Below are positions 14,082-19,648 of a stretch of 19,648 nucleotides of DNA, piece after piece (the first letter of the stretch is position 1; each line of letters starts with the position of its first letter). A program made the position numbers and the translations under genes. Below the pieces are notes generated by a model, which saw only the letters and a program-made list of their open reading frames with translations, was not told the DNA's origin and searched no databases. The stretch is taken from assembly GCA_035626155.1 (NCBI GenBank), contig DASPOF010000116.1, positions 1 through 19,648 of the forward strand, written 5' to 3'. Source of the stretch: DASPOF01 sp035626155. GTDB taxonomy: Bacteria > Desulfobacterota > Binatia > Binatales > Binataceae.

Positions 14082-15674
14082 ATGGCGCGCAAGGGAAGAA
14101 CGATTAAACCGCGGCGGCTCTACGTGCCCGCCGTGCCGGAGAACGCGTGCTGGGTGGAAAGCGATGCGTACGACCGGCGCGCGTGGAGCGACATCACCGG
14201 CGCCGCGCCGTCGCTCAGCGACCTCGCCGATGCGGGCGCCACCCTGGTGCCGCATTTCGGCGCGCTGCTCCAGGACCTGTTCTGCGCTCTGTTCAAGTAC
14301 AACCTGGTCTGGCGCGGGCCCGACTCGGTTCGCCGCGCCGCCGCGCTCAACCGCACCATCCTCGATCAGCTCGTGCCGTCGGCGCCATTCGAGGCGCTCA
14401 AGACGCGCACCCTTCTGGAAGAGGACAAGGCGGCGATCGCGGCCATCGTGCTCGGCGAGCAGGTCCTCGAGATGATTCGATCCGAGCGTTTCGTCAATCG
14501 GCGCGAGATGATCGACCTGTGGGACCTCGCGCACCAGGAGGATGACCTCGCGGGACGGGCGGCTGAACTCAAGACCGCCGAGGAGATGAAGGAGCCGGGA
14601 CCGGGCCAGCCGGAACTCGACGACGAGACCCGCAAGAAGATCGCCGAAATGGCCGAGGCGGCCGAGCGGGCGGCGAAAGTCTCTGAGGCGCGTCTCAACC
14701 AGAAGGCGCAGCGCCTGGAAGGGGAACTCCGGCACGGCGATCGGACCGAGTTGCGTCGCATGCAACTCAAGGTGGCCGATCTGGCGGCGGAAATCGATCG
14801 CGCGGCCGAAGATGCGCACGACTTCAGCCGCGAATTCGGCCAGGGCGGACCGATGAACGCAGGCGAGCGCCTGGAATTAGGGCGGCGCCTGGCGGGCAAC
14901 AAGAAATTGGGCGAACTCGCGCGCCTGGTGGGACGCTTCAAGCAGGATGCGCGAGCGCTCAGGCGCAAGACGCTCGATCGCGGCGTCGCCGAGGCATACG
15001 ACATCGAACGCGGCTCGGAACTCGGCCGGCTCATCCCGGCGGAGCTGATGGCGATGCATCATCCGATGCTCGGCCGCGACTTCCGCCGACGATTGCTCGA
15101 AGGAACCGTGCTCCAGTACCGGCTGCGCCAGGACGAGCAGAAGGGCAAGGGCCCGATGGTCGTGTGCATCGACGTGAGTTCCTCGATGCAGGGCGACAAG
15201 GAGCTGTGGGCCAAGGCGGTCGGGCTCACGCTGATGGATATCGCGCGGCGCCAGCGCAGGCTGTTTCGCGCAGTCCTGTTCTCATCGGGGGAGTTAAGCC
15301 TCAAGGTGCTCGATCTCAATCGGGAGCGGCGCTATCAGCCCGAGCTGCGAAAAGTGATCGAGATGGCGGAATATTTCCCCGGCGGCGGCACCGATTTCGA
15401 GCAGCCGATCGATGCGGCGGTCGAGCTGCTCACCGAAAAGCAGATCAAGCGCGGCGACATCGTGATCATCACCGATGGCGAATGTGCAGTCTCACCCGAG
15501 TGGCTCGCTCGGTTGCGGGAGCGCAAGGACGAACTCGACTTTTCGATCTTCGCGGTGCTGGTGGACGTAGGAGCCGCCGATACATCGTCGCTGGCCCAGT
15601 TCGCCGACCGAATCACGTCGGTGCGCCAGCTCAACTCCGAGGGCACCCGCGAGATCTTTCTTAAGATCCGGTGA
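14082..15674 (+). CDS. ViaA-like von Willebrand factor A protein
   Basis: This is a 530-aa cytoplasmic protein without a signal peptide. The C-terminal third (about 355-530) is a VWA domain with a complete metal-binding MIDAS: D364-V-S-S-S368 in VVCIDVSSSM, Thr437 in GGGTDF, and Asp465 in IITDGE. The middle (about 155-275) is rich in Glu, Lys, Arg and Ala and probably forms a long coiled coil. The N-terminal part is helical and not recognised. The core (GPMVVCIDVSSSMQGDKELWAKAV followed by RRLFRAVLFSSGE) most resembles ViaA/CoxE-type proteins, which work with MoxR-family AAA+ ATPases such as RavA in metal insertion or complex remodelling. No such ATPase is adjacent. It diverges from hrcA; GATAAT near 14066 is a weak -10 candidate, and there is no Shine-Dalgarno before the ATG. 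Confidence 0.85.
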   Translation: MARKGRTIKPRRLYVPAVPENACWVESDAYDRRAWSDITGAAPSLSDLADAGATLVPHFGALLQDLFCALFKYNLVWRGPDSVRRAAALNRTILDQLVPSAPFEALKTRTLLEEDKAAIAAIVLGEQVLEMIRSERFVNRREMIDLWDLAHQEDDLAGRAAELKTAEEMKEPGPGQPELDDETRKKIAEMAEAAERAAKVSEARLNQKAQRLEGELRHGDRTELRRMQLKVADLAAEIDRAAEDAHDFSREFGQGGPMNAGERLELGRRLAGNKKLGELARLVGRFKQDARALRRKTLDRGVAEAYDIERGSELGRLIPAELMAMHHPMLGRDFRRRLLEGTVLQYRLRQDEQKGKGPMVVCIDVSSSMQGDKELWAKAVGLTLMDIARRQRRLFRAVLFSSGELSLKVLDLNRERRYQPELRKVIEMAEYFPGGGTDFEQPIDAAVELLTEKQIKRGDIVIITDGECAVSPEWLARLRERKDELDFSIFAVLVDVGAADTSSLAQFADRITSVRQLNSEGTREIFLKIR

Positions 15675-15780
15675 TAGCCGAGTGTTCTCCCGCCCGGGCC
15701 GGCCAGCGCGAGCGGGACGAAGAAGGCCGGCGAACGATCGAGCCGCGATCGCGCGGGCGGCCGCAAGCCCGAGCGCGCAG

Positions 15781-16656
15781 TTACTTGCGGGGCGCGAAGA
15801 ACGAGGCCATCTCGGCAGCCCATCCGCCGCCGCGCTCCGATTGTGCGGCAATGTCCGCGTACAGGCGCGCCACGCCCTGATAAATCATTGAGCCGCGGTT
15901 CTCGCCGCCGAGAAAATCCGCGATCTGCTCCATCTCCGCGACCCAGCGGTATGCCTTCGGGAACATCGACGGAATGCCGTACCCCAGTGATGCCAGCAGG
16001 CCGGGCTGGCTGCGCTCGAGCTCCTCGCGCAGTGCCATCGCAAGTCCGTTGCGCGACGCGGCTGCGATCATCGCAGCGCCCAGCGCGGTGAGGCCCTTGG
16101 TGAGCCCCGCGTAAGACATCTTGAGTCCGGATGCGGCCCCGACGGGACCATCGACGAGGCGGATGTCGAGGCCGAATTCGCGAAGGCGCAACGCGCTAGG
16201 CGCGTCGGGCCCCGAGGCGTAGATGCGCGGACCTCCGTCGGTTCGCCCCGCGGGCGGCGGTCCTCCGATGATGCCCGCATCGACGAAGCGGCAGCCGGTC
16301 CCGGCGAGCAGGTCCGCGATTCGACGCACCGTCGCAGGCGAAATCGCGTTGCACTCGACGAAGATCGGCTTCGAACGCGCGCTGGTGAGCGGCGCGCGCA
16401 ATCGCTCGGCGACGGCATACGCCACCCCCGGCGGCACGATCGAGAGGACGAAGCCCGCCTCGCCGACCAGCGCCTCATCGTCGTCAATAACTTCCAGGCC
16501 TGCGAGCCTGGTCCGCTCCGCGCTCGCCGCGCTGCGGCCCTTGAGGCTGGTCAGCACGCGCGCGCCCGCCTCCCGCATGCGCCGGCCGACCGCCGCGCCC
16601 ATTTCTCCTGCGCCGATGATCGCGATGGTGTCGCTTACAGATTTCGAGTCCGTCAT
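15781..16656 (-). CDS. NAD(P)-binding oxidoreductase with DUF1932 domain
   Basis: This is a 291-aa protein of the 6-phosphogluconate/beta-hydroxyacid dehydrogenase-like superfamily. The N-terminal Rossmann domain has IAIIGAGEMGAAVGRRM (11-27) with the GxGxxG/A turn, and FVECNAISPATVRRI and DAGIIGGPPP corresponding to the substrate loop and the DxxxxGGP segment. The catalytic-lysine region reads GAASGLKMSYAGLTKG, with Lys in the expected position. The C-terminal helical part (GLLASLGYGIPSMFPKAYRWVAEMEQIADF) matches the DUF1932 domain. Substrate is unknown. The ATG at 16656 has a weak GGCGG upstream. It lies downstream of the fused ETF gene on the same strand but beyond a strong terminator, so it is probably transcribed separately. 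It converges on the VWA gene with 106 bases between stops, in which I see no clear terminator. Confidence 0.87.
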   Translation of the reverse strand: MTDSKSVSDTIAIIGAGEMGAAVGRRMREAGARVLTSLKGRSAASAERTRLAGLEVIDDDEALVGEAGFVLSIVPPGVAYAVAERLRAPLTSARSKPIFVECNAISPATVRRIADLLAGTGCRFVDAGIIGGPPPAGRTDGGPRIYASGPDAPSALRLREFGLDIRLVDGPVGAASGLKMSYAGLTKGLTALGAAMIAAASRNGLAMALREELERSQPGLLASLGYGIPSMFPKAYRWVAEMEQIADFLGGENRGSMIYQGVARLYADIAAQSERGGGWAAEMASFFAPRK

Positions 16657-16684
16657 ATTTCGCCGCCCACCGTAATTTTAAATG

Positions 16685-16725
16685 AAAAGCCGGCCGGGAC
16701 ACTGCGACTGTACGACCGGCCGGCT
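16685..16725 (-). terminator. Rho-independent terminator after the ETF gene
   Basis: A perfect 10-bp inverted repeat, AGCCGGCCGG (16688-16697) and CCGGCCGGCT (16716-16725), encloses an 18-base loop. On the minus strand it is followed by TTTTCATTT. It starts 15 bases after the ETF stop codon and ends before the DUF1932 start, so it separates the two transcripts. Confidence 0.75.
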
Positions 16726-16740
16726 CGGCAAGCCAAGGCG

Positions 16741-18576
16741 TTATTTCTGCGCGACGCCGAGGCGGCGCCGCAACGCATCATCGAGCGCCGGGAGCATCGC
16801 GGCCCAGTCTGCGACCAGTCCGATATTCGCGCGTTCGAAGATTAGCGCCTCGGGGTCATTGTTGATCGCCACCACCGTTCCCGCACGCTTGATTCCGACC
16901 GTGTGATTGGACGCGCCGCGCACTGCGACCGCGATGTACAGCCGCGGTTCGATCGCCTTGCCGGTCAGCCCGACCTGCAACTGACGCGGCATCCAGCCGG
17001 CGTCGGTGACCCGGCGCGTCGCGCACATCGCGGCGCCGATCGCGCGGGCGAACTCGGCGACCTTGCGCACAGCATCGGCGCCTCCAACCCCTGCGCCGAC
17101 GCCCACGACGACTTCAGCGCCCTCGAGCGGCGCGAGCGATGGATCGAGTTCCGAATGCTCGCGCAGCAGGCGGCTGAGCGGCGAGGAAATTTGCGGGTGG
17201 ACGGTTTCGACCGCGGCGCGTTTCTTCGCGTTTGGCTCCGATAGTTCCAGCACTCCCTGCCGCACGGTCGCCATCTGCGGATAGGTCTTCGACAGAATCG
17301 GCGCGACGATATTGCCGCCGAAGGCCGGCTTCAGCGCGACCATCCGGTCCTCATCGTCGAGTTCGAGCCCGGTCGCATCACCGGTGAGCCCCAGCCCCAG
17401 GCGCGCGGCAAGACGCGGACCCCAGTCGCGTCCGCGCTCGCTCGCGCACAACAACAGGCCCCACGGTGCGCGTTCGCGCACCAGCTCAGCCATCGCCTCG
17501 GCGGCCGCGGCGGGCGTGTACGACCGAAGAGCGGGATGGTCGAGCACGATCACGCTGTCCGCGCCGTAGTTGGCGAGAAGGGGCGCGTGCTGTGCGATCG
17601 ATGCGGGAAATCCGACCGCCACCAGCGCTCCGCCGAGCCGGGATGCGAGTTCATCGCCGCGCGACAGCAGCTCGAGGGTTCCCCTCGTCACGCGCCCTTT
17701 GAGATCCGTCTCGCACGCGACCCACAGATCGCGTCCCGCGACACTCTTGCGGACGGCGTCCGATGTCGGCCGTCGCGCGATCGCGCGGGGCTTGAGCGCG
17801 CCGAGGCGATCGAGCTCATCGACCGCGGCGGCGGCCGCACGCGCAGGGTCCGAGGCGTCGATCAGCTTGCACTGAGCCGTGGGACGCTCAAGCGCGCGGA
17901 CTTCCTTCACCCAGGTCGGCGAGCCGGCGAATCCGAACGCATCCGGGCTCGCATCGAGCTCGGCCGCGCGAACCGTTATCAACGGCTTCGATTTCGCCTC
18001 TTCAGCCGCTCCCGGCTGGATTCTGACGGGCTGCGCGACGCGCTCGGCGCAAGTAATCACCGCAGGCAGCGTCGCCTCGATCTCCTCGTAGCCCTCGTCG
18101 CTCTCGCGCTCGGCGCGAATCGTGCGCCCGTCGATTTCGAGCTTGCGAGCGCCGGTGATTTGCGCGGTCGCCAGCAGCTCGGCGATTTCGGGTCCAACCT
18201 GTCCGGTTTCGGCATCGAGCGAATACTTGCCGAGCAGGACCAGGTCGAACTGGCCGCGCGCGAGCCAGGTCGCGAGCGCACGCGCCGTCGCGAGCGTGTC
18301 GGAGCCGGCAAACGCGCGGTCCTCCAGGTGCACGGCCCGGTCCATCCCCATCGCGAGCGCATCGACCAGCGCCTGACGCGCCTGCGGAGGCCCCATCGTG
18401 AGGACGGTCGTGTCTGCGCCATGGCGGCGCTTGAGTTCGACGGCAACCGCGATCGCGCGCAGGTCAAAGGCGCTTATCACGTTGGGGCCGCCGCGCCGGA
18501 TGGTCTTCGTCTCGGGATCGAAGCTGGCATCCTCTATGAGCGGGATCTGCTTGATGCAAACGGCGATTTTGAGCAC
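16741..18576 (-). CDS. Fused electron transfer flavoprotein, beta and alpha subunits in one chain
   Basis: This 611-aa protein joins both ETF subunits. Residues 1-255 are the beta subunit: LKIAVCIKQIP at the start, VISAFDLRAIAVAVELK, GKYSLDAETGQVGPEIAELL (116-135, nucleotide-binding loop), and GYEEIEATLPAVIT. Residues about 283-611 are the alpha subunit: LWVACETDLKGRV, GADSVIVLDHP, the segment AAMCATRRVTDAGWMP, and the FAD-binding RLYIAVAVRGASNHTVGIKRA followed by VVAINNDPEALIFERANIGLVAD. A linker of about 28 residues joins them. ETFs normally have two separate chains, passing electrons between acyl-CoA dehydrogenases and the quinone pool. The GTG at 18576 is chosen because GGGAG (18587-18583) lies six bases upstream and the protein then begins exactly at the beta subunit. 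The frame continues to 18825, but that extension is low-complexity and overlaps the divergent gene. Confidence 0.93.
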   Translation of the reverse strand: MLKIAVCIKQIPLIEDASFDPETKTIRRGGPNVISAFDLRAIAVAVELKRRHGADTTVLTMGPPQARQALVDALAMGMDRAVHLEDRAFAGSDTLATARALATWLARGQFDLVLLGKYSLDAETGQVGPEIAELLATAQITGARKLEIDGRTIRAERESDEGYEEIEATLPAVITCAERVAQPVRIQPGAAEEAKSKPLITVRAAELDASPDAFGFAGSPTWVKEVRALERPTAQCKLIDASDPARAAAAAVDELDRLGALKPRAIARRPTSDAVRKSVAGRDLWVACETDLKGRVTRGTLELLSRGDELASRLGGALVAVGFPASIAQHAPLLANYGADSVIVLDHPALRSYTPAAAAEAMAELVRERAPWGLLLCASERGRDWGPRLAARLGLGLTGDATGLELDDEDRMVALKPAFGGNIVAPILSKTYPQMATVRQGVLELSEPNAKKRAAVETVHPQISSPLSRLLREHSELDPSLAPLEGAEVVVGVGAGVGGADAVRKVAEFARAIGAAMCATRRVTDAGWMPRQLQVGLTGKAIEPRLYIAVAVRGASNHTVGIKRAGTVVAINNDPEALIFERANIGLVADWAAMLPALDDALRRRLGVAQK

Positions 18577-18709
18577 AAGGTACTCCCTTTGCCGACGAGG
18601 GTAATCGAGCGTGGCGCGCCGGCGCAATCGACATCCGCGCGGTGAGGTCCGAGACGTTCCTTGTCTGCGCCCGCTTACGGGCGGCCTGCGGATCGGGTAG
18701 TTTCGCGAG
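18577..18709. promoter_or_regulatory. Divergent intergenic region between ETF and binding-protein genes
   Basis: This 133-base gap must hold promoters for both directions. It contains a 6-bp hairpin, CGCCCG-CTTA-CGGGCG (18668-18683), 26 bases before the GTG of the binding-protein gene; this could shape its leader. I find no recognisable cobalamin riboswitch core or B12 box and no strong -35/-10 pair. Confidence 0.3.
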
Positions 18710-19600
18710 GTGGGCGAAGTTGGCCGAAGCGCACCCCGGCTGCTTGCCGGCATCCTGGTCGCCGCGATGCTGTCGGCGGCGGTGTGCCGCGCCGCGGCCG
18801 CGGATGCGCCTGTGCCGGCGCGCATCGTGTCGCTTGCGCCATCGGTGACCGAGACGCTTTTCGCGCTCGGGGCGGGGCCGGAGGTCGCCGGCGTCTCGCA
18901 ATACTGCGATTATCCACCGGAAGTGCAAAACTTGCCGCGCGTGGGCTCGTTCCTGACGCCAAACATCGAGGCGATCGTCGCCCTTCGCCCGACCCTCATC
19001 ATCGGACTGGGCCTCTCATCCGACGTGCGCGAGATTCGCGCGCTCGGCGGGCTCGGGTATCCGGTGATGATGACGCGGGGCGATTCGCTCCGGGAAATCG
19101 AGGCGAGCATCGCCGAGGTCGGCGATCGAATCGGGCGCGCCGGCGAAGCGCGCGCGCTGCTCGCGCGGATTAACGCGCAAGTGACCGGCGTGCGCGAGCA
19201 CCTGGCCGGCGCGCGAGCGGAACGCGTCGTGATGCTGGTCGGGCACGAGCCGATAGTCGCAGTCGGAGCGGGAACCTACCTGGATGATTTGTTGAAGCTC
19301 GCCCGCGCCGAGAACATCGCGGAGGCCTCGGGCGAGCAATGGCCGCGGCTTAGCCTGGAGTACATTATCGCGATGCGCCCCGAGGTGATCCTCGACGGCC
19401 AGATGGGCAGCGAGGCCGCTACGCCGAGCCACTTCTGGGACAAGTTCACATCGATTCCCGCCGTGCGAAACCATCGCGTGCTTGGCTATGGGCCGGACCC
19501 GATCCTCCATCCGGGCCCGCGCGTCGGCACATCGCTCGAAATACTTGCCGCGGCCATACATCCCGAGGCGTTCGGCAAGCGCGAGGAGGCCGCCAAGTGA
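18710..19600 (+). CDS. BtuF-like periplasmic substrate-binding protein (cobalamin or iron-chelate ABC transporter)
   Basis: This is a 296-aa class III periplasmic binding protein. An N-terminal signal peptide (about residues 1-31, core RLLAGILVAAMLSAAV) precedes RIVSLAPSVTETLFALGAG (38-56), VAGVSQYCDYPPEV (59-72), VGSFLTPNIEAIVALRPTLII (78-98) and a C-terminal lobe with AVRNHRVLGYGPDPILHPGPR. The SLAPSVTE...YCDYPPE...VGSF-x-PNIE pattern is that of BtuF and close cobalamin/haem-binding relatives, so cobalamin is the most likely ligand, though a siderophore is possible. A Cys at 26 is not in a convincing lipobox. The GTG start at 18710 has no spaced Shine-Dalgarno. The TGA overlaps the GTG of the next gene. 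It diverges from the ETF gene. Confidence 0.85.
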   Translation: MGEVGRSAPRLLAGILVAAMLSAAVCRAAAADAPVPARIVSLAPSVTETLFALGAGPEVAGVSQYCDYPPEVQNLPRVGSFLTPNIEAIVALRPTLIIGLGLSSDVREIRALGGLGYPVMMTRGDSLREIEASIAEVGDRIGRAGEARALLARINAQVTGVREHLAGARAERVVMLVGHEPIVAVGAGTYLDDLLKLARAENIAEASGEQWPRLSLEYIIAMRPEVILDGQMGSEAATPSHFWDKFTSIPAVRNHRVLGYGPDPILHPGPRVGTSLEILAAAIHPEAFGKREEAAK

Positions 19601-19648
19601 GCGAACATGGACCGTCGCCCGCGCCAGCGTCCGTCTCCGCGCAGCCGG
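19597..19648 (+). CDS. Start of the next gene in the transporter operon, 3' partial
   Basis: GTG at 19597 overlaps the upstream stop (GTGA, 19597-19600), and GAGGAGG (19583-19589) lies seven bases before it, an excellent Shine-Dalgarno. The visible 17 codons give a short hydrophilic Pro/Ala/Ser-rich leader (SEHGPSPAPASVSAQP), and the window then ends. In BtuF-type operons the next gene is commonly the membrane permease (BtuC/FecCD family), whose cytoplasmic N terminus would fit. That identity is inference from context only. Confidence 0.6.
   Translation, partial: MSEHGPSPAPASVSAQP

Noticed and set aside
18577..18825. N-terminal extension of the ETF frame
   Set aside because: Low-complexity Arg/Ser/Pro sequence overlapping the divergent binding-protein gene; the GTG at 18576 has a well-spaced GGGAG and begins exactly at the beta-subunit start.

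Overview
The window is bacterial chromosomal DNA, GC-rich over most of its length, with densely packed genes on both strands. It holds an initiator tRNA-fMet, a hrcA-grpE-dnaK-dnaJ heat-shock operon, pyrE-aroE, periplasmic proteins and an electron-transfer flavoprotein. This fits a high-GC, probably Gram-negative-type bacterium; an uncultured deltaproteobacterium-like or Binatota-like lineage would suit the gene mix. That placement is inference, because no marker here settles the taxonomy.

Layout. Bases 1-3013 carry a large, compositionally different (AT-richer) HEAT-repeat gene that enters from outside the window. It is split in two by an apparent one-base deletion at about 1900, and it contains two copies of a roughly 190-residue domain I do not recognise. 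An almost empty stretch (3014-3479) leads to tRNA-fMet (minus strand, 3480-3553) and a small, easily missed 59-aa acidic ORF (minus, 3609-3788). Bases 3942-5500 hold a Cys-less thiolase-like protein translationally coupled to a DUF35 zinc-ribbon/OB-fold partner. A DUF1614 membrane protein (minus) converges on that pair and diverges from pyrE-aroE (plus, 6354-7810). A secreted LolA/DUF4412-like protein (minus, 7852-8484) follows.

Bases 8651-13927 are one minus-strand heat-shock cluster in the order hrcA, grpE, dnaK, dnaJ, ending in a small zinc-ribbon membrane protein and a probable terminator. I find no CIRCE operator in it. Diverging from hrcA is a ViaA-like von Willebrand A protein (14082-15674) without its usual MoxR/RavA ATPase. 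Then come an NAD(P)-binding DUF1932 oxidoreductase (minus) and a 611-aa fusion of ETF beta and alpha (minus), separated from each other by a clear terminator. The window ends with a BtuF-like periplasmic binding protein and the first codons of a coupled next gene, probably its permease.

How the genes work together: protein quality control (HrcA, GrpE, DnaK, DnaJ), pyrimidine and aromatic biosynthesis (PyrE, AroE), acyl-CoA chemistry with electron transfer (thiolase-like plus DUF35; fused ETF), and probable cobalamin uptake. The most novel parts are the duplicated unknown domain in the HEAT protein, the ETF beta-alpha fusion, and the small zinc-ribbon membrane protein in the dnaK operon. I see no defence system, CRISPR array, insertion sequence or integrase.
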